From Thermoflexus hugenholtzii JAD2 (GTDB lineage Bacteria; Chloroflexota; UBA11872; UBA12225): a stretch of DNA of 59,775 nt. The notes under the pieces are model-generated. The model had not been told where the DNA came from, made no database searches, and was given only the letters and a program-made list of their open reading frames with translations. Positions 1 through 14,706 of this stretch are shown here, piece by piece. The stretch lies in the NCBI GenBank assembly GCA_945865725.1, contig CAMBEO010000008.1, forward strand, positions 1 to 59,775. The letters are read 5' to 3'. The stretch's first letter is position 1; each line of letters starts with the position of its first letter. The position numbers and the translations under genes were made by a program.

Positions 1-197
1 ATCTTCCGAAGCGCCGAGTTCGGCTTCTTCGGGCTTGCAGTCTTTACCTGCACGCACACGCCCTTCTTGAACGGCGCCGGATTCGCCTTCGAAGTGCGGC
101 TCGTCTGCGCGTTGTACGTGAAGTGAAGGGCAGGCGCGCGCAACTTGCGCGCCGCGCGATTGCGCCCGTGCCTGATGAGCTGGTTGATCGTGGGCAC
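1..197 (-). CDS. rpsL: 30S ribosomal protein S12, C-terminal part cut off by window start
   Basis: Manual translation of the complement from GTG at 195-197: [66 protein letters not shown]12 hallmark [10 protein letters not shown]; lies downstream of rpoC as expected. Confidence 0.95.
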   Translation of the reverse strand, partial: MPTINQLIRHGRNRAARKLRAPALHFTYNAQTSRTSKANPAPFKKGVCVQVKTASPKKPNSALRK

Positions 198-375
198 GCT
201 ACGTTGATCCTTCGAGGCCTCGGCGCCGCTCCGTATGCGTACGGCGCCGGGTCAACCCTTGTCCCGCTCTGCCCTTGGCGAGCGACACGACAAAACAGTA
301 TAGCTGCGGCACGTCAGCGACCGCAATCGCCCGGAGCGTGGACGGCCACTCGTGCCGTCCACGTCCGCCATTCGC

Positions 376-4575
<4,200 letters not shown>

Positions 4576-4611
4576 TAGGAGGTCTCCCTCGCCCCGTGGT
4601 GCAGGCGGGCG

Positions 4612-7600
4612 TCAGTCGCGGTCCTCGAGGCCCTCAAGGTTGATGCCAAGTGCAGGCAGGTCATCCATGCCGGATTCATCGACGAGACGGATCGGATCCT
4701 CGTTCTCGTTCAGGATGTCAACGTTCAGACCAAGGCTCTGAAGCTCTTTCACGAGGACCTTGAAGGACTCCGGGACGCCCGGCTCCATGATCGGCTCGCC
4801 CTTCACGATCGCCTCGTACGTCTTCACGCGTCCGACGATGTCGTCCGACTTGACGGTCAGGAGTTCCTGGAGGATGTGCGCGGCCCCGTACGCCTCGAGC
4901 GCCCAGACCTCCATCTCGCCAAAACGCTGACCGCCGAATTGCGCCTTCCCGCCGAGGGGCTGTTGCGTGATCAACGAGTACGGCCCGGTTGACCGTGCGT
5001 GGATCTTGTCCTCGACAAGGTGGGCGAGCTTCAGCATGTAGATGTAGCCGACGCACACGTCGTGCTCGAACTGGTCACCCGTCCGACCATCGAACAACTT
5101 TGCCTTGCCGGACGCGCTGTAGACGGACGGGCGATAGCCGTCCTCCCCCGGGGTGCCGGACCCCGTCACGGTGGCGGCGCGATCGAGGAGCTTGCTGATG
5201 TCGTCCTCGTTCACGCTGTCGAACACGGGCGTGGCCGCCTTGAACCCGAGTGCCGCGGCTGCCCATCCGAGATGCGTTTCCAGGATGGTGCCGATGTTCA
5301 TGCGGGACGGCGCACCGAGCGGACTGAGAATGATGTCGACGGGCGTACCGTCCTCCAGGTAGGGCATGTCCTCTACCGGCAGGATCCGCGCGATGACGCC
5401 CTTGTTGCCATGGCGACCGGCCATCTTGTCGCCCTCGGTGAGCTTGCGCTTCACCGCGACCGAGACGCGAACCATCTCGTGGACGCCCGCTGGCAGCTCA
5501 CCGGCACTCACGTCCTCGCGAGAAAACTTCTTGACGTCCACGACCTTGCCGTACTCGCCGGAAGGCACGCGCAAGGACGAGTCCTTGACCTCACGAGCCT
5601 TCTCGCCGAAGATCGCGCGCAGGAGGCGCTCTTCCGCGGTGAGTTCGGTCTCGCCCTTGGGCGAAATCTTCCCGACGAGGATGTCGCCGGCCCGAACCTC
5701 GGCACCAACGTAGATGATCCCGTTCTCGTCGAGGTTGCGAAGCGCCTCCTCACCAACGTTCGGGATATCCCGCGTGATCTCCTCCGGGCCAAGCTTCGTG
5801 TCCCGCGCCTCGATCTCGTACTTCTCGATGTGGATCGAGGTGAACTTGTCCTCCTGGATGAGCCGCTCGCTCAACAGGATCGCGTCCTCGAAGTTTCCGC
5901 CTTCCCAGAACATGAAGGCGCAGAGGACATTCTGGCCAAGCGCCAGCTCACCGCCCTCGGTTGACATGCTGTCCGCTAGGGGCTGTCCCTCCACGACCCG
6001 GTCGCCGCGCTCGACGATTGGCCGCTGGTTGATGCAGGTCCCTTGGTTGCTTCGGACAAACTTTCGCAACGGGTGTTGATGCGGGGTGCCGTCGTCCCCA
6101 AGGACGACCACCTCGGTCGCGGTCGCCCTCAGGACCTCGCCGTTCGCCTTGGAAAGGAGCACCTGCCCGGAGTCGTGCGCAACTTGGCGCTCGACACCCG
6201 TCGCGACGTACGGCGCCTCAGGCTGGAGCAGGGGCACCGCCTGTCGCTGCATGTTCGCGCCCATGAGGGCGCGGTTCGCGTCATCGTGCTCCAGGAACGG
6301 GATCAACGCCGCAGCCACCGACACGATTTGCTTCGGCGAAACATCGAGGAGGTCGACCCGGTCGACGGGAGACGACTGGAACTCGCCGTCGTAGCGCACC
6401 GACACGCGGCTCTCGCTCAAGTTTCCGTACTCATCGAGGACGGTGTTGGCCTGTGCGATGTGGAATGCCTCTTCCTCGTCCGCCGGAAGGTACTTCGGCG
6501 GCTCGACACGGTCGACGAATGGACGCACGGTCAGTTCAAAGTCCCCATCCGCACGCGCGATGGCGACGAGGGCACTGGAAAGCTCTGCATCAACCAAGAC
6601 CGAATCGCCGGCCGCGAGGTTTAGCACGACCGCGAGCGCATTGCTCGCGGCACGCTCCTGGACCGGGCCGGGAAGGCGTCGGCGCGTGTCGGTCGTGAGT
6701 ACCCGTCCGACAAGCGACTCCGGGTCCGTCTCGCCGGACACTTGAACGGACCGGCGGACCGCCCGATAAGGGGTCTCGATGAATCCGTAGTCGTTGATGC
6801 GGCCGTACGTCGCCAACGCCCCGATCAGGCCGATGTTCGGACCTTCCGGCGTCTCGACCGGGCAGATCCGGCCGTAATGGGACTCGTGCACGTCGCGCAC
6901 GTCGAAGCCGGCACGATCCCGAGAAAGGCCGCCGGGGCCGAGGGCCGACAGGCGACGCTTGTGCGTCAGCTCAGAGAGCGGGTTCGTCTGGTCCATGAAC
7001 TGGCTGAGCTGGGAACCACCGAAGAACTCTTTCATCGCCGCGCCAACCGGACGCGTGTTGACGAGTTGGGTCGGGGTCGCCGACTCGGGGTCCTGGACCG
7101 TCATCCGTTCCTTGATGACGCGCTCCATGCGCAGCAGGCCGATCCGGAACTGGTTCTGGATCAATTCGCCCACGGCCCGGATCCGTCGGTTGCCGAGGTG
7201 GTCGATCTCGTCGCTCTTCCCCTGGCCGCGATTGAGTCGAATCAACTCGCGGACGAGCGCAACCATGTCATCGACGCCGAGCGTCCGATCCGTGCGTCCG
7301 AACGTCTTCAAGCGCTTGTTGAGCTTGTAGCGACCGACCCGCCCGAGGTCGTAGCGCCTCGCGTTGAAGAACAGCCCGTGCACCGTCGTCTCGGCGTTCG
7401 CCGGGGTTGCCGGGTCGCCAGGACGAAGTCGCCGGTAAATCTCGATCAGCGCCTCGGTATAGGTACGCGCCGGGTCGCGACGCGTCTGCATCCCGATCGT
7501 GGCCTCGATGTAGCGATGCGTCGGATCAGTATCGACGTCCTCGAACATCTTGATCAGCGAGTCATCGTCCGCAAGGTCGCGGGAGAGCGAGCGCAGCAAG

Positions 7601-8202
7601 GTAGTGACCGGGATCTTGCGCTTCCGGTCGATCTTGACCGTCAGCATGTCCTTGTTGCTGGTCTCGAACTCGAGCCACGCACCACGGTTCGGGATGAGCT
7701 TGGCAGTGAACAGGCGACGCCCGGTCACCGGATCGTCGTCGGACTGGAAGTACACGCCCGGGGACCGGACGAGCTGGCTGACGACGACCCGTTCCGCACC
7801 ATTGATGATGAACGTGCCGTGCTCGGTCATCATGGGGTAGTCCCCCATGAAGATCACCGACTCCTTGATCTCGCCAGTGTTCTTGTTCCTGAGCTCCGCC
7901 GTGCATTGCAAGGCGCGGCTAAAGGTCAGATCGCGCTCCCGGCACGTGTCCTCGTCATATTTCGGGTCACCAAACGGGTTGTCGCCGACCGAAAGCCGCA
8001 ACTCGAGGTTCTTGCCCGTGAAGTCCGTGATCGGCGAAATCTCGTCGAAGAGTTCCTTCAAGCCGTCCCGCTTGAACCATTCGAAGGAGTGCCGCTGGAT
8101 CTCCAGCAAGTTGGGCATGTCGAGCAAGTCGTCGGCACGTCCGAAATGAACGCGGCCAGGGGCGCCCCCACCGGCGCCTAGAAGTCGCTCTACTGCAACC
8201 AT
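4612..8202 (-). CDS. rpoB: DNA-directed RNA polymerase subunit beta
   Basis: 1196 aa [85 protein letters not shown]. Confidence 0.99.
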   Translation of the reverse strand: MVAVERLLGAGGGAPGRVHFGRADDLLDMPNLLEIQRHSFEWFKRDGLKELFDEISPITDFTGKNLELRLSVGDNPFGDPKYDEDTCRERDLTFSRALQCTAELRNKNTGEIKESVIFMGDYPMMTEHGTFIINGAERVVVSQLVRSPGVYFQSDDDPVTGRRLFTAKLIPNRGAWLEFETSNKDMLTVKIDRKRKIPVTTLLRSLSRDLADDDSLIKMFEDVDTDPTHRYIEATIGMQTRRDPARTYTEALIEIYRRLRPGDPATPANAETTVHGLFFNARRYDLGRVGRYKLNKRLKTFGRTDRTLGVDDMVALVRELIRLNRGQGKSDEIDHLGNRRIRAVGELIQNQFRIGLLRMERVIKERMTVQDPESATPTQLVNTRPVGAAMKEFFGGSQLSQFMDQTNPLSELTHKRRLSALGPGGLSRDRAGFDVRDVHESHYGRICPVETPEGPNIGLIGALATYGRINDYGFIETPYRAVRRSVQVSGETDPESLVGRVLTTDTRRRLPGPVQERAASNALAVVLNLAAGDSVLVDAELSSALVAIARADGDFELTVRPFVDRVEPPKYLPADEEEAFHIAQANTVLDEYGNLSESRVSVRYDGEFQSSPVDRVDLLDVSPKQIVSVAAALIPFLEHDDANRALMGANMQRQAVPLLQPEAPYVATGVERQVAHDSGQVLLSKANGEVLRATATEVVVLGDDGTPHQHPLRKFVRSNQGTCINQRPIVERGDRVVEGQPLADSMSTEGGELALGQNVLCAFMFWEGGNFEDAILLSERLIQEDKFTSIHIEKYEIEARDTKLGPEEITRDIPNVGEEALRNLDENGIIYVGAEVRAGDILVGKISPKGETELTAEERLLRAIFGEKAREVKDSSLRVPSGEYGKVVDVKKFSREDVSAGELPAGVHEMVRVSVAVKRKLTEGDKMAGRHGNKGVIARILPVEDMPYLEDGTPVDIILSPLGAPSRMNIGTILETHLGWAAAALGFKAATPVFDSVNEDDISKLLDRAATVTGSGTPGEDGYRPSVYSASGKAKLFDGRTGDQFEHDVCVGYIYMLKLAHLVEDKIHARSTGPYSLITQQPLGGKAQFGGQRFGEMEVWALEAYGAAHILQELLTVKSDDIVGRVKTYEAIVKGEPIMEPGVPESFKVLVKELQSLGLNVDILNENEDPIRLVDESGMDDLPALGINLEGLEDRD

Positions 8203-8371
8203 TCCGCAGACTCCCGAAGGTGCGCGACCCTGATCGATCAGGGTCGCCGCGACGACACGCCGCCGTGGCCGCCGCGCATCATGGCCGAGGAAACGCGGCT
8301 AAGGGCAGACCGCAACGGCACTTCGGCCGCGCAATCGCGAGCCGCGCCGTCAGCGATTGCCGGAAGCGCGT

Positions 8372-8420
8372 AATGCCTCCGGGCACGGCCAGTGCACGCA
8401 CTGACCCGCCCGGAGGCATT
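8372..8420 (-). promoter_or_regulatory. rplL-rpoB intergenic hairpin (candidate attenuator or RNase processing site)
   Basis: Perfect 13-bp inverted repeat AATGCCTCCGGGC (8372-8384) / GCCCGGAGGCATT (8408-8420), with an inner CAGTG-CACG-CACTG stem; no clear T-tract on the transcribed strand. Confidence 0.6.
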
Positions 8421-8485
8421 TCCGTCAACCGTCCAAAGCATAGCAGCCTTGGACACTCCCGTTGCCGCACGGGAGAACGAACCGG

Positions 8486-8884
8486 TTACTTGATTTCGAC
8501 CGTCGCGCCGACGCCGTCGAGCTTCGCCTTGAGGGCCGCCGCGTCCTCCTTGGACACGCCTTCCTTGACCGACTTCGGCGCGCCATCGACCAGGTCCTTC
8601 GCCTCCTTGAGGCCAAGACCCGTGATCTCGCGTACGACCTTGATCACCGGGATCTTGTTCGCACCCGCCGCGAGGAGGACGACGTTGAACTCCGTCTGCT
8701 CCTCGACCACCGCCGCCGCCGCCGCCGGCGCCGCCGCGGCCGGCGCGGCCGCGACTGCCGCCGACACGCCCCAAGCCTCCTGAAGCGCCTTGCTCAGCTC
8801 GGCCAGCTCCAGCACGTTGAACTGGTTGAGCTGCTCGATGATCCCCTGGACCTTCTCGCTGGACATTCTAGTTTCCCTTTCCAA
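8486..8884 (-). CDS. rplL: 50S ribosomal protein L7/L12
   Basis: 132 aa; Ala-rich hinge, [44 protein letters not shown]. Confidence 0.98.
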   Translation of the reverse strand: MERETRMSSEKVQGIIEQLNQFNVLELAELSKALQEAWGVSAAVAAAPAAAAPAAAAAVVEEQTEFNVVLLAAGANKIPVIKVVREITGLGLKEAKDLVDGAPKSVKEGVSKEDAAALKAKLDGVGATVEIK

Positions 8885-8896
8885 AAGAAGCGGCTG

Positions 8897-9421
8897 CTAG
8901 GCCGCGCTCGCCTCTGCCTGTTCGACCTTCGCTTCGATCGTCGCGACAAACGTCTGGAGGACGGCATTCAGGACACCGACCACGCTGCTCAGGGGAGCAC
9001 TAATCGTGCCGACCACCTGTGCGCGCAGCTGATCAACCGGGGGCAGGCTCGCGATCGTGCTTACTGCTTCCGCGCCGATCGGCTTTCCGTCGAGTAGCGC
9101 GCCACGGACCCGAAGGATCCGCGACGTCCGCGCGAAGTCGTTCAACACCTTTGCAGGTTCAACGATGCCGCTGAAGCAGAAGGCAACCGCTGTCGGCCCC
9201 TTGAAGAGGTCGCCCCCGTCAAAACCGCGCGCGTTGGTCGCACGGGTGAGCAAGGTGTTCTTGGCGACCACCAGCTCGGCCTGGTGCTCGCCGAGCTGGC
9301 GCCGTAGCGTGCGAAGGTCTTTCACCTTCAAGCCGCGATAGTCGGTAACGATCGCAAGTTGAGCGCGCCCCAACCTTTCGGTGAGGTTCGCGACTTGCGT
9401 CTCCTTTTGTGGCGTGGGCAT
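8897..9421 (-). CDS. rplJ: 50S ribosomal protein L10
   Basis: MPTPQKETQVANLTERLGRAQLAIVTDYRGLKVKDLRTLRRQL; start placed at 9419-9421 behind GGAGGG rather than the ORF-track start at 9709. Confidence 0.95.
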   Translation of the reverse strand: MPTPQKETQVANLTERLGRAQLAIVTDYRGLKVKDLRTLRRQLGEHQAELVVAKNTLLTRATNARGFDGGDLFKGPTAVAFCFSGIVEPAKVLNDFARTSRILRVRGALLDGKPIGAEAVSTIASLPPVDQLRAQVVGTISAPLSSVVGVLNAVLQTFVATIEAKVEQAEASAA

Positions 9422-9479
9422 TCCGCCCTCCTTGCGCGTCTCGTGTTCGTCGTCACGCGCCGCGACGAGTGTGGACGCC

Positions 9480-9580
9480 GCACTTCCCCGGGGGCACCGG
9501 TACGCACCCCCGGAAATGACGACGCACCCCTGCGTACTCGGTCGCAGAGGTGCGTATGAAGCCCGCGCCGTGCTCAGGAC
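9480..9580 (-). promoter_or_regulatory. Ribosomal protein L10 leader-like structured 5' region
   Basis: Upstream of rplJ on the transcribed strand: hairpin GCACCTCTGCG-ACCGAGTA-CGCAGGGGTGC followed by CCGGGGG...CCCCCGG; position matches the known L10-leader location. Confidence 0.55.
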
Positions 9581-9731
9581 CACATCGTGGCCACGACGCA
9601 CGTCGCGTTGCCCCAAGCCTCGGCCGGCAGCGCGATACTCGCGCTTTTCGCCCGCGCACTGCGGGACCGGCGGTCTGCGACCGGGTATCAGGTCTGTTCG
9701 GTTCAGCAAAGTATAGCGTTCGCGTTGGCGC

Positions 9732-10439
9732 CTACGAGCCCGCCAAGGCCTGCGCCCCAGCGACGTCGATTCGAACCCCAGGTCCCATCGTCGTCGCGAC
9801 GGTCATCGTCCGAACGTACGTCCCCTTGGCTCCCGACGGTTTCGCCGCGATAACTGCACCGACGAACGCCTTGAGGTTGTCGCGAAGCGCCGCGTCCGAG
9901 AAACTCACCTTGCCGATCGGCACGTGAAGCAACCCCTGACGGTCGGCGCGGAACTCCACGCGACCTGCCTTGATCTCGCGCAGAACCCGGGTGATGTCCG
10001 GCGACACGGTGCCGGTCCTCGCGTTCGGCATCAGACCGCGCGGTCCCAGGATCCGCCCGAGGCGCCCGACGACGCTCATCATGTCCGGCGTCGCCACCGC
10101 GACATCGAAGTCGATCGTCCCGCCTTCGATTTCCTTCGCGAGATCCTCGGCACCGACCTTGTCAGCGCCGGCCGCCAGTGCCTCAGCGGCCTTGTCGCCT
10201 TGCGCAAACACCGCCACACGCACGGTTCGTCCGGTACCCGCCGGCAGGACGACCGTGCTCCGCACTTGCTGGTCCGCGTGACGGACGTCGATGCCCAGGC
10301 GCACATGCACTTCGACGGTGGCGTCGAACTTCACGTACGAAGTGCTCTTCGCGACCGTGATCGCCTCCTCCGGCGTGTAGAGGCGCGAGCGATCAACCCG
10401 TGAGAGAGCCTCGATATGCTTCCGGCCTTGCTTGGCCAT
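9732..10439 (-). CDS. rplA: 50S ribosomal protein L1
   Basis: 235 aa; VGRLGRILGPRGLMPNARTGTVSPD. Confidence 0.98.
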   Translation of the reverse strand: MAKQGRKHIEALSRVDRSRLYTPEEAITVAKSTSYVKFDATVEVHVRLGIDVRHADQQVRSTVVLPAGTGRTVRVAVFAQGDKAAEALAAGADKVGAEDLAKEIEGGTIDFDVAVATPDMMSVVGRLGRILGPRGLMPNARTGTVSPDITRVLREIKAGRVEFRADRQGLLHVPIGKVSFSDAALRDNLKAFVGAVIAAKPSGAKGTYVRTMTVATTMGPGVRIDVAGAQALAGS

Positions 10440-10513
10440 TGGTGTTCCTCCTGCAGTCCTATCGCACCCAGTCGGGCGCTCCTGCGTTTCCGGCGCCCGA
10501 TCCGGGCGCGCGC

Positions 10514-10939
10514 CTAGTCCTCGACCGAAAGGCCCATGCTCCGCGCCGTGCCCTCAATCATGCGCATTGCCGCTTCCAGGTCATTCGCGTTCAGGTCGAC
10601 CATCTTGGTCCGGGCGATCTCCCGGACCTTCTCGCGAGTCACCACGCCGACGCGCGTCGTCGCAGGGTTCGCTGCGCCCTTCTCGACCCCGGCCGCCCTC
10701 TTCAGAAGGTCAGCGGCCGGCGGGGTCTTGAGGATGAACGTGAAGGTCCGGTCCTCATAGACCGTGATCTCCGCCGGGATCACCAGCCCTGCTTGCGATG
10801 CCGTGCGCTCATTGAACTCCTTTACGAAGCCCATGATGTTGATGCCGTGCTGCCCGAGGGCGGGGCCGATCGGCGGCGCGGGCGTCGCCTTTCCGGCTGG
10901 CGCCTGGACCTTCACGATTGCGCGGATCTTCTTGGCCAT
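10514..10939 (-). CDS. rplK: 50S ribosomal protein L11
   Basis: 141 aa; [27 protein letters not shown]. Confidence 0.98.
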   Translation of the reverse strand: MAKKIRAIVKVQAPAGKATPAPPIGPALGQHGINIMGFVKEFNERTASQAGLVIPAEITVYEDRTFTFILKTPPAADLLKRAAGVEKGAANPATTRVGVVTREKVREIARTKMVDLNANDLEAAMRMIEGTARSMGLSVED

Positions 10940-11017
10940 GCGAATGTCCTCACGTGCGGGCCGCTCCGACGCGGCCCCGCTGCGCTCGCGTCGCTCGCGA
11001 CGCGTCGATGCGCGCTA

Positions 11018-11596
11018 CTACTGCTTCTCCACCTGGAGGTAATCGAGCTCGACCGGCGTCTCGCGCCCGAACATCGACACGAGGACCCGGAGCTTCGTCT
11101 TCTCGGGGTTCACGTCAACGACCAATCCAAGATGCTCGTTGAATGGCCCATCGACGATCTTCACCCGGTCCCCCTTGTCAAAGGTGATCCGGACCTGCGG
11201 CTTCTCCTCCACCATCTTGCGGAGGATTGCTTCGACCTCGGAGTCTTCGAGCGGGGTCGCGTCGTTACTTGACTTGCCCACGAAGCTCGTCACGCCCTGG
11301 GTCCGCCGAACGACCTCCCACGTCTGGGGGTCGATCAACATCTCCACCAAGACGTAGCCAGGGAAGACTTTCTTCTGGACGGTTCGGCGCACACCGTTCT
11401 TGACCTCGACCTCTTCTTCGGTCGGGACCACGACTCGGAATACCCGGTCGACGACGTCCATCGACTGGATGCGCTGCTCGAGGTATTGCTTGACCTTGTT
11501 CTCGTAGCCAGCGTACGTGTGGATCACATACCACTTCGTGCCGTCTGGGCGCGCTTCGGTCGACTCGGCGACGTTCGTATCGGTCTCGGCAACCAC
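11018..11596 (-). CDS. nusG: Transcription termination/antitermination protein NusG
   Basis: GTG start at 11594-11596; KWYVIHTYAGYENKVKQYLEQR, FPGYVLVEM, KOW GDRVKIVDGPFNEHLG. Confidence 0.95.
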   Translation of the reverse strand: MVAETDTNVAESTEARPDGTKWYVIHTYAGYENKVKQYLEQRIQSMDVVDRVFRVVVPTEEEVEVKNGVRRTVQKKVFPGYVLVEMLIDPQTWEVVRRTQGVTSFVGKSSNDATPLEDSEVEAILRKMVEEKPQVRITFDKGDRVKIVDGPFNEHLGLVVDVNPEKTKLRVLVSMFGRETPVELDYLQVEKQ

Positions 11597-11655
11597 GTGC
11601 GTTCCTTGCGGGTCCCATCGCGCCACGCCTCGTCGGCATGGTGCGCGCGACCCAT

Positions 11656-12003
11656 CTAGCTCAGGAAGAGCCCGAACAACTTTTCGAAGACGTAATCGAG
11701 CGCCCCGAGCGCAAGCCCGGTCGCGAGCGACACGCCGATGACAAGGACGGTCAGGTTCGTGGCTTGCTCGCGCGATGGCCACGTCACCTTGCGCAATTCC
11801 GCGAAGGCATCCCGGAAGAAGTCGATATTCAATCGCTCCGTCAGCAATCGAACACGCCCGGGTCGCGTTGGCGAAGCGGCTGCCGTCGCCTGGCGAATCG
11901 CCTTCGACGACGTGACCGATGTGACGACCCGAGCCGGGTCGGCGTCGGTCGTCGAGGCGCGGCCGGCCGGCCCGCCGCGCATGGTGCGTCCACGCATCGC
12001 CAT
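11656..12003 (-). CDS. secE: Preprotein translocase subunit SecE
   Basis: C-terminal DFFRDAFAELRKVTWPSREQATNLTVLVIGVSLATGLALGALDYVF; N-terminal start uncertain. Confidence 0.9.
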   Translation of the reverse strand: MAMRGRTMRGGPAGRASTTDADPARVVTSVTSSKAIRQATAAASPTRPGRVRLLTERLNIDFFRDAFAELRKVTWPSREQATNLTVLVIGVSLATGLALGALDYVFEKLFGLFLS

Positions 12004-12022
12004 GATCGACGCTCCGACGCCC

Positions 12023-12202
12023 CTATCCCTGACCAGAAATCTTGGTTTCGCGGTGCTCGTGATGCGCCCGGCACCGCGGGCAGAACTTCCGAAGCGTCAT
12101 CCGCTCCGGGTTGTTGCGCTTGTTCTTGGTCGTCGTGTAGTTCGGCGACTTGCACGCCGTGCACTCGAGTCGGAAGGCAATCCGGTCTTCCCGCTTCGCC
12201 AC
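12023..12202 (-). CDS. rpmG: 50S ribosomal protein L33
   Basis: Manual translation, GTG start: [59 protein letters not shown]; two CxxC motifs; missed by the ORF track. Confidence 0.95.
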   Translation of the reverse strand: MAKREDRIAFRLECTACKSPNYTTTKNKRNNPERMTLRKFCPRCRAHHEHRETKISGQG

Positions 12203-12596
12203 GTCTTCAGTCCTCTCTTCGGCGCGTCACGGGGGGCCAGGGTGCCTCCTGAACGACCGCCGCCCACGCCAAGGCGCAGGCGGCACGTTCCGCCAACGTC
12301 CAATGGTACACGGGTCTACCCTCCGGGCGCCGTTTTCTGGCACCTCGGGGCGGTGACCCGCCTGCCGCCTTCGACCGGACCACGCCGTGCCCTTCGAGTA
12401 CGGCACCCGCCGAGCCGTCGTTCTCGGCACGACCGACCCGCGCTCCTACACACACCCCCGCGCGTTACGTCGATCCCCACGCGATGTGTCCGCCGCATGG
12501 CGTCGGCAGCGCCTTGGAACGCCAGTGCACCGTGCGATCTGGAATGACGTGTTCGGGACGGCGGCAGGCGCGATCAAGCGCCCGGCCAGAGAACGG

Positions 12597-12669
12597 AGCC
12601 CACATCCGGGATCGAACCGGAGACCTCAGTCTTACCAAGACTGTGCTCTACCATCTGAGCTATGTGGGC
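12597..12669 (-). tRNA. tRNA-Thr(GGU)
   Basis: GCCCACATAGCTCAGATGGTAGAGCACAGTCTTGGTAAGACTGAGGTCTCCGGTTCGATCCCGGATGTGGGC folds as a cloverleaf, loop TTGGTAA. Confidence 0.95.
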
Positions 12670-12763
12670 GCGAGACCAAGGCACCGGAAGCGACCTCCGG
12701 TCGCACGTCCTGCGGATGACAGTCGCATCCGGCAAGAAGTAGGCGACCCGCGAGGGGGGCCGG

Positions 12764-12835
12764 AGCCGGTGAAGGGACTTGAACCCATAACCGGCGGTTT
12801 ACAAAACCGCTGCTCTACCGTTGAGCTACACCGGC
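12764..12835 (-). tRNA. tRNA-Thr(UGU)
   Basis: GCCGGTGTAGCTCAACGGTAGAGCAGCGGTTTTGTAAACCGCCGGTTATGGGTTCAAGTCCCTTCACCGGC, loop TTTGTAA. Confidence 0.95.
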
Positions 12836-12870
12836 AGCACGACGAGTATAGGCGCCCGCCCTCGGGACGG

Positions 12871-13788
12871 TCAATCGACTGGCGGGCCGGCCGGAGGTTC
12901 GGCGTCCACGTCGGCACCGCTCTCCGCCAACGCGGTCCCCTGTCGGCGCGCGGACCGTGCGGCGAATGCGACCACTGCCACGGCCACGGACACGTTTAGC
13001 GACGCGATCTCGCCGAGGAGCGGGATGCGGACGAGCCGGTCACACGCCATCCTCGCCGGTCGACCAAGGCCCCGGCCTTCCGATCCCGCGACCAGCACGA
13101 GACGCCCGCGAGCGATCGCCTCGTCGTACGCCGCCGTGGCTTCGCCGTCCAGGCCGACGACGTCGAATCCATCCTGCTTGAGCGCGATAAGCGTCGTGGA
13201 CAATGACGGGACCCGGACGACCGGCACGCGATCAACCGCCCCCGCCGACGCCCGCGCGACGGCGGCGCTCACGGGCGACGACCCCCGTTCGGCGACGATC
13301 ACTGCCAGGGCGCCGGCCCCCTCGGCGCTTCGCAGCACCGCGCCAAAGTTCTGGGGGTCTTCGACGCCATCGAGCGCGACCAGTAACGGGTCTCCGGTCG
13401 CCCCCGCGACGCGGACGCGCAAGTCATCGAAGCTCAGGTATGCGAACGGCCGCACGACCGCCGCCACGCCTTGGTGGCGCGCCCCGCCAGTCTCCCGGTC
13501 AAGGTCACCCGGGAGGACCTCGCGCACGGGCACCTTGAGGTGTGCCGCGCGACGGATCACCGGCGCGACCTGTGCCCGGTCTGGCGCCGCCGCGATCACC
13601 TCGACCACGACGCCCGCGGCAAGGGCCTCCATCACCGGATGGATGCCATGCCGAACCGTCCACCCGTCGCGCACGACTGGGGCCGTGCCATCGCCGGTGC
13701 GCGCCGGTCGCGATCCTCGCCGGTCAGGGAGCCCGGAGGCGCGTCCGGCGGGGCGCCAGCGATCCCGGTCCCCTCCCATCAGGCGCAT
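12871..13788 (-). CDS. rlmB: SpoU/TrmH-family 23S rRNA 2'-O-methyltransferase (RlmB-like)
   Basis: 305 aa; LDGVEDPQNFGAVLRSAEGAG, GSEGRGLGRPARMACDRLVRIPLLGEIASLNVSVA. Confidence 0.92.
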   Translation of the reverse strand: MRLMGGDRDRWRPAGRASGLPDRRGSRPARTGDGTAPVVRDGWTVRHGIHPVMEALAAGVVVEVIAAAPDRAQVAPVIRRAAHLKVPVREVLPGDLDRETGGARHQGVAAVVRPFAYLSFDDLRVRVAGATGDPLLVALDGVEDPQNFGAVLRSAEGAGALAVIVAERGSSPVSAAVARASAGAVDRVPVVRVPSLSTTLIALKQDGFDVVGLDGEATAAYDEAIARGRLVLVAGSEGRGLGRPARMACDRLVRIPLLGEIASLNVSVAVAVVAFAARSARRQGTALAESGADVDAEPPAGPPVD

Positions 13789-13825
13789 GCAACCCGCGCT
13801 CGCGGATGCGGGGGGAGATGCGGGT

Positions 13826-14695
13826 TCACGACAGGACTGCCCCCACTCCGTGCCCCTTCCCCGCGGTCCAACTGGCTGGTGCTCGCATCGGGAGGCGTGG
13901 CGGCACCGTCTCGTCGCCGACCAGTTCCCCGCCCTCCAGCTCGGCGACGCGCGCCTCGAGTGCCAGTACCTGTTCGTGCAGGCGGTGGATGACCTCGAGC
14001 ACCGGGTCCGGGAGGTCGACGTTCAAACGGAGCGGTTGATCAACCCGGCGCGCGACGCCCGTATGTGGATCCCGCTCGACGACGACCCGGCCGGGCACCC
14101 CGACGACCGTCGTGTGTGGGGGGACGTCCCGTGTCACGACCGAACCGGCGCCGATGATTGCGCCCTCGCCGACCGTGAGCGCGCCGAGGATCTTGGCACC
14201 GACGGTCACGGTCACGCCGTCACGCAGGGTCGGATGGCGTTTCGTGCCCCGCATCGCGCTCACGTTCGCGGTGTGGTAGATGCCCAAGGTCACGCCCTGG
14301 TACAGGGTGACGCGGTTGCCGATCTCGGCGGTCTCGCCGATCACCACCCCCATCCCATGGTCGATGAAAAAGGCACGCCCGATCCGGGCGCCGGGATGGA
14401 TCTCGATCCCCGTCAAGAACCGCGCGACGTGCGAGATGAGCCGGGGCAGCAACGGTACGCCTCGAAGGTGGAGGCGATGCGCGAGCCGGTGCGTCCAGAT
14501 CGCGTGGAGGCCAGGGGTCGTCAGCACGACCTCAAGGCGCGACCGCGCCGCCGGGTCACGGTCGAAGACAGTCTGGACGTCTTCGCGAAGCTGGTCGAGA
14601 AGCCCGGAGATGCTACGCCGCACGCTTGGACCCCTTCGCGCCATGCGAGCGAGGAGACGAGCCGCACGCACGCCGATGCGTCGCGCGGCACGCAA
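13826..14695 (-). CDS. cysE: Serine O-acetyltransferase
   Basis: 289 aa; [43 protein letters not shown] left-handed beta-helix motif; start uncertain. Confidence 0.93.
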   Translation of the reverse strand: MRAARRIGVRAARLLARMARRGPSVRRSISGLLDQLREDVQTVFDRDPAARSRLEVVLTTPGLHAIWTHRLAHRLHLRGVPLLPRLISHVARFLTGIEIHPGARIGRAFFIDHGMGVVIGETAEIGNRVTLYQGVTLGIYHTANVSAMRGTKRHPTLRDGVTVTVGAKILGALTVGEGAIIGAGSVVTRDVPPHTTVVGVPGRVVVERDPHTGVARRVDQPLRLNVDLPDPVLEVIHRLHEQVLALEARVAELEGGELVGDETVPPRLPMRAPASWTAGKGHGVGAVLS

Positions 14696-14706
14696 ATCCT
14701 ACCGTC

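Noticed and set aside
6742-8181. 479-aa plus-strand ORF opposite rpoB
   Set aside because: Shadow of rpoB
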